Below are positions 43,621-51,176 of a stretch of 64,000 nucleotides of DNA, piece after piece. The stretch spans positions 92,128 through 156,127 of the forward strand of contig CAISDV010000089.1 of assembly GCA_903884185.1 (NCBI GenBank). The letters are read 5' to 3'. The position numbers and the translations under genes are program-made. The notes beneath the pieces were generated by a model. That model was not told the DNA's origin, searched no databases, and was given only the letters and a program-made list of their open reading frames with translations. Origin of the DNA: an uncultured Chitinophagaceae bacterium. Its GTDB lineage: Bacteria > Bacteroidota > Bacteroidia > Chitinophagales > Chitinophagaceae. Numbering within the stretch: position 1 is the first letter of the stretch; every line of letters begins with the position of its first letter.

Positions 43621-46170
43621 ATGACTATGAATTTTTTTATCCGGCTCAGAAATATCCTGCTTACCTGCTTCAGCCTGATCTTATTTCAGGCAGCCTTTTC
43701 GCAAACAGTTGAGATCAGGGGTAATGTGCATGATTCCATATCGGGGCGGCCGCTTTCAAATGTGTCTATACTCGCAGGGAGAAAAACCCTGCAGCCAAAA
43801 GCGATCTCAGATTCAGCCGGCAATTTTCATTTTCGTGCAGACCAATCAAACCTTATTCTTCAATTTTCTTTATCGGGATTTAATACTGTTACACTCAGCC
43901 TCCAGGGAAAGAGTATCCATGGGCTTAATATATTAATGGCGCCCGGGTATGAAAATCTAGCGGCGGTAAGTGTAACAGGTTCTACAAAAAGATACACCAA
44001 TAAAAACAATCCTGCTGTTGAACTTATCCGCGAAGTGATCGCGCACAAAGACCGAAATGACCTTGGCGCTTATGCAGGTGCATCATTTCAGCAGTACCAG
44101 AAAATGGTGATGTACCTCGACAAATTTCCTGACTGGATCAGCCACTCACGGTTCCTGAAAAAATACAGTTTTGTATTTGATAATAAAGACTCATCAAAAG
44201 TTGATGGTAAAACACTGACACCTTTTTATGTAGAAGAAACTGTCAGTAATAATTACCTGCGTAACGACCCGCATGAAATAAATTCTGTTCCTTTCGCGCA
44301 GAAAAAAGTGGATTATGGCGAGTTCGTGGATACAAAAGGAATTGGCGCGATCTTTAATCGCATATATGCCAATATAGATATCTATCAAAGCAAGATCAAT
44401 TTATTTTCGCGCGATTTTATCAGCCCCATCGCAGACATTGGCCCCACCCTCTATAAATATTTTATTCGCGATACGGTAATAGAAGATGGCAATCCTTATA
44501 CAGCACTTGCTTTTGAGCCGCGTAATCCATACGATCTCCTATTTAATGGCATACTATATATAAGTGCAGATACTAACTATAGCGTTAAGCGCGTAACAAT
44601 GGATCTCAATAGCCATATCAACCTTGGATTAGTGCGTAACCTGGATATAGATCAGAAATTTGAAAGAGATGCGCAGTCGCGTTATCATTTGGCAGTCTCA
44701 CAGGTGATCGCGGATTTTGGGTTTACAGATAATGGAATTGGATTATTGGGAGAGAAGACATTAGTGGTGCAACATTTTACACCGGATAGTACCATCAATC
44801 CTGTTTTTTTTGAAGGGAAAAAATATCATACACTGGAAGAGATCCCAGCGATGCCCGATAGCTTTTGGGTAGCGCACAGGCCGCAGGCGCTAAGCAAATT
44901 CGAAATCAATGCTTACAAGAATATCGACACGCTTCATAATATGAAGTCGTACAAGAACCTCGCAAATTTTACCACCATGCTTGCTGCGGGGTACTATTCA
45001 ATTGGGAATATTGAAATAGGCCCGGTGCAGGGTTTTCTTACGTACAACCCGGTGGAAGGATTCAAGCCAAGATTTGGCGGCCGCACCAGTACTCATTTCA
45101 GCAGCCGTTATTATTTGGAAGGATATACTGCGTATGGCCTTACTGATCACCAGTGGAAATATTATGGAAGGATAACTTATGCATTGAATAACAAATCAGT
45201 TTATACATATCCGTTACATTTTCTGCAGGCCAGTTATCGTTTTGATACCAGTATTCCCGGGCTTGGCGATGAATATGTAGAAGAAAATATTCTTTACTCA
45301 ATTCGCAAAGGAGCTAATGACAAATATTTATATAACCGCATCTTCCGCCTGGATTATTTGCATGAAATGGGAAACCATCTTTCTTTATCACTGGGATTCA
45401 AAGTGAAGACACAATCACCTGCAGGCTCATTAAATTTTATCAAACAGGAATCTGTCACCACAGATACAGTGCCTTCTATTACAACAGGAGAAATTGGTTT
45501 TAGATTGAGGTGGGCGCCGCACGAAGAATTTTATCAGACCAAAATAAACAGGAGCCTGATCATTAATAAATACCCTGTTTTTAATTTAACATATATCCAG
45601 GGTATCAAAGGATTGTTTGGCGGGCAATACAATTACCAATACGTAAATTTTAGTGCGTTCAAACGCATCTATATACCACCATTGGGCTTTAGCCAGGTAA
45701 CATTTGATGCGGGTTATCTTTTTGGACAGGTACCATGGCCATTGCTGGTGATACATTCAGGTAACCAGAGCTTTGTTGCTGCTCGAAGTGGATTTAATAT
45801 GATGAACTATCTTGAATTTGTGAGCGACCATTATACCAGCCTTGCATGGGATCATTATTTTAAAGGATTCTTTTTTAACCGCATTCCTTTATTAAAAAAA
45901 TTGAAACTACAGGAAGTGATCGGCGGAAGAATTTTATATGGAGGCGTGAGAGCAGAAAATCTTCCTGGCACGGGACAATATAAATTCCCAACAACCAGTG
46001 GCATCAATACCACATTCACTTTGAATGGAGATCCTTATATAGAAGTAAGTGCAGGTGTAGCGCATATATTTAAAGTATTGCGCGTTGATATTGTAAAACG
46101 CCTCACCTATTTGCAAGATCCTGGTATCAGTAAGCTTTCTTTCAGGGTTGGATTTAATGTTAGTTTTTAG
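43621..46170 (+). CDS. DUF5686 family outer-membrane protein with carboxypeptidase-like regulatory domain
   Basis: An 849-residue exported protein (signal ends near AAFSQ). Residues about 28-115 form a carboxypeptidase-D regulatory-like beta domain (VEIRGNVHDSISGRPLSNVSI). The rest matches the DUF5686 pattern: NPAVELIREVIAHKDRN, then a long strand-rich region ending in an aromatic-terminated barrel strand (LSFRVGFNVSF). Such proteins are common in the Bacteroidota outer membrane and their function is not established. The gene stands alone, between a terminator and a repeat array. Confidence 0.85.
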   Translation: MTMNFFIRLRNILLTCFSLILFQAAFSQTVEIRGNVHDSISGRPLSNVSILAGRKTLQPKAISDSAGNFHFRADQSNLILQFSLSGFNTVTLSLQGKSIHGLNILMAPGYENLAAVSVTGSTKRYTNKNNPAVELIREVIAHKDRNDLGAYAGASFQQYQKMVMYLDKFPDWISHSRFLKKYSFVFDNKDSSKVDGKTLTPFYVEETVSNNYLRNDPHEINSVPFAQKKVDYGEFVDTKGIGAIFNRIYANIDIYQSKINLFSRDFISPIADIGPTLYKYFIRDTVIEDGNPYTALAFEPRNPYDLLFNGILYISADTNYSVKRVTMDLNSHINLGLVRNLDIDQKFERDAQSRYHLAVSQVIADFGFTDNGIGLLGEKTLVVQHFTPDSTINPVFFEGKKYHTLEEIPAMPDSFWVAHRPQALSKFEINAYKNIDTLHNMKSYKNLANFTTMLAAGYYSIGNIEIGPVQGFLTYNPVEGFKPRFGGRTSTHFSSRYYLEGYTAYGLTDHQWKYYGRITYALNNKSVYTYPLHFLQASYRFDTSIPGLGDEYVEENILYSIRKGANDKYLYNRIFRLDYLHEMGNHLSLSLGFKVKTQSPAGSLNFIKQESVTTDTVPSITTGEIGFRLRWAPHEEFYQTKINRSLIINKYPVFNLTYIQGIKGLFGGQYNYQYVNFSAFKRIYIPPLGFSQVTFDAGYLFGQVPWPLLVIHSGNQSFVAARSGFNMMNYLEFVSDHYTSLAWDHYFKGFFFNRIPLLKKLKLQEVIGGRILYGGVRAENLPGTGQYKFPTTSGINTTFTLNGDPYIEVSAGVAHIFKVLRVDIVKRLTYLQDPGISKLSFRVGFNVSF

Positions 46171-46184
46171 GAATTGTTTTCTTT

Positions 46185-46769
46185 GCTCCAGAGGAGCACC
46201 CTATCTCTAGATAATCAGGATGGATGCATTACGGCTCCATAGGAGCCGCCTAAAATACGCTAATTGTTTTCCTAAATAGGAGGCTCCTATGGAGCCCGGT
46301 CAACCCCTAATCTATTTTTCTATAGACAGGCGGCTCTTACAGAGCCATTGAAATGTTTTCTATTAAGATTTATCCCCTACGGGGAAATTCCTCGCTCCAA
46401 AGGAGCACCCTGTCTCTAGATAATTAGGATGGATGCATTAAGGCTCCATCGGAGCCGCCTAAAATTTACTGATTTGTTTTGTTAGACAGGAGGCTCCTAT
46501 GGAGCCCGGTTATCCGCTGATCTGTTTTGCTAGAGACAGGAGGCTCTTACAGAGCCGGTGAAATATTTTCTATTAAAATTTGCTCTCTACGGGAAATTTC
46601 TTTACTTCAAAGGGGCACCCTGTCTATAGATAATTATGGAGATATGAATTAAGGCTCCATAGGAGCCTCCTAAAATACGCTAATCGTTTTCCTAAATAGG
46701 AGGCTCCTATGGAGCCCGCGAGAACCTTCGAATCATTTTGCTAGAGACAGGTGGCTCTTACAGAGCCAA
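46185..46769. repeat. Three tandem ~210-bp units made of GGCTCC/GGAGCC palindromes
   Basis: The same set of short palindromes recurs three times at offsets of 209-211 bp. These are GCTCCxxAGGAGCACC (46185, 46394, ~46604), GGCTCCATMGGAGCC (46233, 46442, 46653), AGGCTCCTATGGAGCC (46281, 46491, 46701) and GGCTCTTACAGAGCC (46332, 46542, 46753). The words TCTCTAGATAATTAGGATGG and TTTTCTATTAA between them are also kept. No ORF is kept across the array. It fills nearly all of the 650 bp between the convergent DUF5686 and xylanase genes. Confidence 0.93.
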
Positions 46770-46787
46770 GGAAAAATCTCTGTGTTT

Positions 46788-46811
46788 CCGTTCCCGAAAT
46801 TTCGGGAACGG
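46788..46811. repeat. Perfect 24-bp palindrome with CCCGAAATTTCGGG core
   Basis: Bases 46788-46811 read the same on both strands; the core is CCCGAAATTTCGGG. It lies 10 bp after the xylanase stop codon on the minus strand. A related core CCCGAAGTTTCGGG is at 52961-52974. It may be a dispersed repeat that also helps end transcription. Confidence 0.85.
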
Positions 46812-46821
46812 TGGCAAATGT

Positions 46822-47955
46822 TTAAAATTTCACCACTTCCCAATACGCTTTCTTAGGTTGACGATCCTGGTCGAATAATAATGGAAAATTCTTTCTTCCT
46901 CTTGTATCCAGCCAACTCGATCTGTCAGAAATATTCCAAAAAGTAACGCCGGTAATATTTTTCTTATACTCACGAAAAGTATTAAACGCCATTTTATATT
47001 GTTCTAATTGTTTCTGTTCCATCTCAGGAGTAAATACCGCAGGCGGCGGAGGAGTGGGCGCTGTTCCCGCAGCTGCCGGCGCAGGCCTTGGCAATCCGCT
47101 TGGATAAACAGAAATATCCAATTCTGTTATCTGTACTTTTAAACCCAGAGAAGAAAATTTCTCAATGGATTCACGGAGTTGTTCTCCGGTAGGATCATTC
47201 ACATTCCAGTGCGCCTGCAACCCAACAGCATTGATGGGCACTTTGGCATCTATCAATTGTTTGAGTAGTCGGTAGACCTTGTCTCTTTTTGATGCGCGTT
47301 CGGTATTATAATCATTATAAAAAAGAACAGCTTTTGGGTCGGCAGCATGTGCATACTCAAATGCTTTGGGAATAAAATCATCTCCGCATATCTGGTACCA
47401 TAAACTATTCCGCATGAACCGGCTGCTGGTATCATCATTGATGGCTTCGTTCACCACATCCCATGCATAGATCTTTCCTTTGTAACGGTTCACAACAGTT
47501 GTGATATGATCTTTCAAGCGTTGTAATAATACTTTTTTGGTAACCTGTTTGCCGGTGGCGCTGTCTGTAAACAACCATCTTGGCGCCTGGTTATGCCAGA
47601 GTAAATTATGCCCGCGCACACGCATATGGTGTGCCTGTGCAAAATCAACTATGGCATCAGCATCTTTCCAGTAATATTCATTTTCTTTTGGATGGATAGG
47701 GCCCATCTTCATGGCATTCTCCGCTGTAAGGCTATTGAATTCGCGCACGATAAGAGCAGAATCGGCGCCCTTTAAAGATTCGGGCCGAACTGCTACACCA
47801 ATAGGAAAAAAATCTTTATAATAATCCTTCAGCCCTTTTTGTGAGAGGGTGGTGTTATTAGATGCCTGCATAGAATTTCCTGGCTTGCATTGAATATATA
47901 CTGCCATCGCAAAAATTGCCAGTATTATTAGCGACAGCAAACGTTTGATAGACAT
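46822..47955 (-). CDS. GH10 endo-1,4-beta-xylanase lipoprotein
   Basis: A 377-residue lipoprotein-like protein (signal MSIKRLLSLIILAIFAMAVYIQC, cysteine 23). The GH10 barrel is complete: ENAMKMG, RGHNLLWHNQAP, acid/base E170 in WDVVNEAIND and nucleophile E278 in QITELDIS. It would cut internal bonds of xylan on the cell surface or in the periplasm. An Ala/Pro-rich insertion (about residues 286-306) follows the nucleophile strand, unusual for the family and probably a flexible loop. It is encoded alone on the minus strand, away from the other glycan genes. The lipobox is weak, so a simple membrane anchor is possible. Confidence 0.92.
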   Translation of the reverse strand: MSIKRLLSLIILAIFAMAVYIQCKPGNSMQASNNTTLSQKGLKDYYKDFFPIGVAVRPESLKGADSALIVREFNSLTAENAMKMGPIHPKENEYYWKDADAIVDFAQAHHMRVRGHNLLWHNQAPRWLFTDSATGKQVTKKVLLQRLKDHITTVVNRYKGKIYAWDVVNEAINDDTSSRFMRNSLWYQICGDDFIPKAFEYAHAADPKAVLFYNDYNTERASKRDKVYRLLKQLIDAKVPINAVGLQAHWNVNDPTGEQLRESIEKFSSLGLKVQITELDISVYPSGLPRPAPAAAGTAPTPPPPAVFTPEMEQKQLEQYKMAFNTFREYKKNITGVTFWNISDRSSWLDTRGRKNFPLLFDQDRQPKKAYWEVVKF

Positions 47956-48152
47956 ATAAGCAGTTTAAATGATAAGAAATTGAGGTTGCTGCCTAAATAT
48001 ATTCACTTTTTACAAGAAAAAAAGCGAATGGTTGTTAGCATAATGGGTTTGTATAAATGTGGCTTAATTTATGCATTTAACACCTTTTTCACTACCTTTT
48101 AGGTAACATTGTGAGGATAATTGTGCTCTTAGAATAATAAAGCCGAAAATTG

Positions 48153-48590
48153 ATGAAACCCCTGATTTGCCTACTTCTGTCTGCTTTCATGCTCGCATCC
48201 CCCGAATGGCATAACAGCCTCGATGAAGCCAAACAGATCGCCAAAAAAGAACATAAGTACATACTTCTGAGTTTTTCCGGATCCGACTGGTGTGGCCCCT
48301 GCATCCGCATGCACAAAGAAATATTCGGAAGCGATGCTTTTAGCAGCCTGGCATCATCGAACCTGGTACTGGTGAATGCTGATTTCCCAAGGCTGAAAAA
48401 AAATCAACTAAGTAAAAAACAACAAGACATCAATAATGCGATGGCTGATCAATACAATTCCCAGGGAGCATTTCCTTATACGGTATTGCTTGATGCGGAA
48501 GGCAAAATTTTGAAAAGCTGGGATGGACTGCCTACCAGCAAACCCGAGGAATTTTGCAGCGAAGTAAAAGAAGCGATCGGGGTACATTAA
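48153..48590 (+). CDS. Exported thioredoxin-like protein
   Basis: A 145-residue protein with a short signal (MKPLICLLLSAFMLASP) and a thioredoxin fold of the DUF255/TlpA-like kind. The active site is W46-C47-G-P-C50 in SGSDWCGPCIRMHKEIF, with the cis-proline segment GAFPYTVLLD later. It probably reduces disulfides or assists cofactor insertion outside the cytoplasm. ATG 48153 is preferred to the overlapping TTG 48150. It is the first gene of a tight operon: apbE begins 8 bp after its stop, followed by DUF4266 and DUF3570 genes, suggesting that it serves the same redox module. Confidence 0.88.
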   Translation: MKPLICLLLSAFMLASPEWHNSLDEAKQIAKKEHKYILLSFSGSDWCGPCIRMHKEIFGSDAFSSLASSNLVLVNADFPRLKKNQLSKKQQDINNAMADQYNSQGAFPYTVLLDAEGKILKSWDGLPTSKPEEFCSEVKEAIGVH

Positions 48591-48598
48591 ATACTGAT

Positions 48599-49531
48599 AT
48601 GAGTGCAACAGTAGTATTTAAAAAGGGAACCAAACTGATGGGCAACCACTTCGAGATAAGTGTTGTTGCAGAGGATGAAGCATGGGCAACCGAACGTATT
48701 AATGGGGGTATTGCAGAAATACAAAGAATAGAAAAATTGTTGACTACGTTCAACGATGAAAGTGAGACCAGCCTTATCAACCGCAATGCAGGGATAGCGC
48801 CGGTTAAAGTTTCTGCGGAAACATTTTCATTGATCGAAAGGGCTATCCAGATATCCCGGCTTACACAAGGAGCTTTTGATCTTAGTTATGGTTCAGTAGA
48901 TAAACGTTTATGGAATTTTGATACGGAAATGAAAGCATTGCCGGATAAGGAAACAGCCAAACGGATGGTGAGGCTGATCAATTACAGGAACATTGTCCTT
49001 GATAGTGAGAATAGTACGGTATTTTTGAGAGAAGCCGGAATGCGTATTGGTTTTGGAGGTATTGGTAAAGGATATGCTGCGGAAAAAGCGAGGCAGGTTA
49101 TGAAAGCAATGGGAGTAGAAAGTGGTATCGTGAATGCTTCCGGTGATCTTACAACATGGGGCTTTCAGCCGGATGGCAAACCATGGACGATCGGGATCGC
49201 CAACCCCAATGCTTCTCATCAGTTGTTCTCTTATCTCAATGTTACGGATATGGCGGTGGCCACTTCAGGTAACTATGAAAAATTTGTAATGATCAATGGG
49301 AAAAGATACTCGCACACCATCGACCCGAGAACGGGTTTGCCGGTTGGCGGTATCAAAAGTGTTACGATCATTACACCCAATGCAGTGGTAGCTGATGCAA
49401 TGGCTACCCCGGTGATGATCATGGGTATCAAAGCAGGACTGGATATGATCAACCAGATGAAAGATATTGAAGCAATTGTAATAGACGACAACAATAAAGT
49501 TTATCCTTCGGCTAATATAAGATTCACCTAA
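48599..49531 (+). CDS. apbE: FAD:protein FMN transferase (ApbE)
   Basis: A 310-residue enzyme that attaches FMN from FAD to serine or threonine of a target protein. Family motifs are NHFEISV, the FGGIGKGYAAEKA cofactor segment, NASGDLTTWG, VATSGNYEKF and the conserved SHTIDPRTGLPV. Most ApbE proteins are exported lipoproteins; this one, starting at ATG 48599, shows no signal peptide, and an upstream TTG start (48554) does not give one either. It may thus work before export of its substrate, or the true start is missed. It lies 8 bp after the thioredoxin-like gene and 11 bp before the DUF4266 gene, a likely substrate. Confidence 0.92.
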   Translation: MSATVVFKKGTKLMGNHFEISVVAEDEAWATERINGGIAEIQRIEKLLTTFNDESETSLINRNAGIAPVKVSAETFSLIERAIQISRLTQGAFDLSYGSVDKRLWNFDTEMKALPDKETAKRMVRLINYRNIVLDSENSTVFLREAGMRIGFGGIGKGYAAEKARQVMKAMGVESGIVNASGDLTTWGFQPDGKPWTIGIANPNASHQLFSYLNVTDMAVATSGNYEKFVMINGKRYSHTIDPRTGLPVGGIKSVTIITPNAVVADAMATPVMIMGIKAGLDMINQMKDIEAIVIDDNNKVYPSANIRFT

Positions 49532-49542
49532 AAACTTCCAAC

Positions 49543-49767
49543 ATGAGAAAGCAAACATTTAGAAAGATCGGTTTGGTAGCAGTTGCAGGAATGGCTATGG
49601 CCTCCTGTGCACATGTAAAACAATACCAAAAAAGCAAGATCAATGATTCTGAAATGGCATTGAGTAACCGCAAAGTGGAAAAGAATGAACTCAATTTCCA
49701 GTCGTACCGCGAAGGTGCTTCCGGCGCTAATGGCGGAAAGACCGGCGGGGGTTGCGGATGTAATTAA
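49543..49767 (+). CDS. DUF4266 small lipoprotein with Cys-rich tail
   Basis: A 74-residue lipoprotein: signal to A-S-C22, a charged middle part, then a glycine-rich tail ending GGGCGCN. Residues 57-63 read EGASGAN, close to the D/S-G-A-S/T-x-x-S/T pattern that ApbE modifies in Nqr/Rnf subunits, with S60 in the acceptor place. The last position of the pattern is Asn, so the match is imperfect. The family function is not established. It lies between apbE and the DUF3570 gene (11 and 27 bp gaps). I infer that it may carry FMN or a metal at the periplasmic face of the outer membrane. Confidence 0.85.
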   Translation: MRKQTFRKIGLVAVAGMAMASCAHVKQYQKSKINDSEMALSNRKVEKNELNFQSYREGASGANGGKTGGGCGCN

Positions 49768-49794
49768 TTCATTGTTCTCATTTCAATCTAAGAC

Positions 49795-51060
49795 ATGAAA
49801 AAAATTTGTTTAACACTCGTAGGTATCTATATACTACTGCTGCATGCTTTTTCGCAGGTAAGCCAGAAAGATACTTCTGCTTATAAGATACGGCCATTGA
49901 AACTGGATGAAGTGAATCTTGTATCCAGTTATTATACCCAGGACGGGCATCATTCGGCTGTTACCGGCGGTATTGGCACAGAAAAAGTGACCGACCTTTC
50001 TAATGGCCTTGATGTAAAATGGATCGGTTGGGATGCCGGTCAGCACAAACATACATTAACAGCCAGTGTAGGTTTTGATAATCATACTTCGGCCTCTGCT
50101 GCATTTGTGAATAAATCAGGCGCTTCTAAAACAGGCGGAACAAGAATCTATCCCGCCATTAACTGGATCACCGAGAATGAAAAAAAAGGAAGCAGCTTTG
50201 GGCTCGGCGTTTATTATTCGGGAGAATATAATTACCAGTCATTCGGCGCTGATATACAAGTTTCTCAAAAGACAAAAAATAACGGCGAGTTTAGCCTGAA
50301 GCTCACAGGATATTTCGATAAAGTAAAACTGATCTATCCTTCTGAACTAATACCTATGGATACAGTAGTTACTTCTGGGGGCACCGTTGTAATTACTACA
50401 GCCAGTGGTAAGCAGACCACTTTAAGTTCTGGTGGTGGATCAAGTTCACATGAAAGCAACGGTATTCCTTCAAGTCCAAGAAATACCATTACCAGTTCAT
50501 TCGGATTTTCACAGGTGATCAATGAGAGGTTGCAGGGATCAATTGATGTAGATCTTGTTTACCAGGATGGTTATTTAGGTTTGCCATTTCATCGTGTTTA
50601 TTGGAATGATGCAACTGTACACGTTGAAAACCTTCCTTCGCAAAGGGCTAAATTGCCCATTGGATTAAGATTAAATTATTTTCTGGGAGATAATATCATC
50701 CTCCGATCGTATTACCGTTATTATACAGATAACTGGGGGCTGCAATCGCATACAGCAGGATTGGAAGTGCCGGTGAAGATCACACCTTTCTTTTCCGTGT
50801 CGCCATTCTACAGGTACTACACGCAAACGGCGGTAAAATATTTCCGGCCTTATGAAGTAGCCACTAACAAGGACCAATATTATACCAGCAATTATGCACT
50901 TGCTGCATTCAATAGTAGTTTTTATGGTTTGGGTTTTCGTATTGCACCACCAAAGGGTGTGTTAGGTGCATTTAATACACTGGAAATTCGCTATGGGCAC
51001 TATTCGCAAACAACAGACCTGTCGTCTGATGTAATTTCGGTGAATATGAAATTTAAATAG
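49795..51060 (+). CDS. DUF3570 family outer-membrane protein
   Basis: A 421-residue exported protein (signal ends near HAFSQ) rich in alternating beta strands and ending in an aromatic barrel strand (VISVNMKFK), so likely an outer-membrane beta-barrel. The segments SSYYTQDGHHSAVTGGIGTEK, NKSGASKTGGTRIYP and VYQDGYLGLPFHRVYW are typical of DUF3570. No function is established. It is the last gene of the thioredoxin-apbE-DUF4266 operon and is followed by a strong terminator. The short SGASKTG segment also resembles an ApbE target but is less convincing. It may hold or export the partner lipoprotein. Confidence 0.88.
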   Translation: MKKICLTLVGIYILLLHAFSQVSQKDTSAYKIRPLKLDEVNLVSSYYTQDGHHSAVTGGIGTEKVTDLSNGLDVKWIGWDAGQHKHTLTASVGFDNHTSASAAFVNKSGASKTGGTRIYPAINWITENEKKGSSFGLGVYYSGEYNYQSFGADIQVSQKTKNNGEFSLKLTGYFDKVKLIYPSELIPMDTVVTSGGTVVITTASGKQTTLSSGGGSSSHESNGIPSSPRNTITSSFGFSQVINERLQGSIDVDLVYQDGYLGLPFHRVYWNDATVHVENLPSQRAKLPIGLRLNYFLGDNIILRSYYRYYTDNWGLQSHTAGLEVPVKITPFFSVSPFYRYYTQTAVKYFRPYEVATNKDQYYTSNYALAAFNSSFYGLGFRIAPPKGVLGAFNTLEIRYGHYSQTTDLSSDVISVNMKFK

Positions 51061-51104
51061 CTGCCGAGGGATGATATCCAATGCATTGCAAGAGCGATAA
51101 TATT

Positions 51105-51136
51105 ATGACCGGGACCTATCCCGGTCATTTTTTTAG
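51105..51136 (+). terminator. Rho-independent terminator of the apbE-DUF3570 operon
   Basis: ATGACCGGGA (51105-51114) and TCCCGGTCAT (51119-51128) form a perfect 10-bp stem with a 4-base loop, followed by a run of seven T. It lies 44 bp after the DUF3570 stop codon. Confidence 0.95.
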
Positions 51137-51176
51137 TATTATTGACATAGTAAATTTAGTATCCCCGTACCTTGAT

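Noticed and set aside
46185..46769. Possible CRISPR array
   Set aside because: The units are about 210 bp, contain several different palindromes, and the spacers between units are also conserved; no cas genes are near.
49795..51060. SGASKTG in the DUF3570 protein as an ApbE flavinylation site
   Set aside because: The last position is Gly instead of Ser/Thr and the segment is predicted to lie in a barrel strand region, so the DUF4266 site is preferred.
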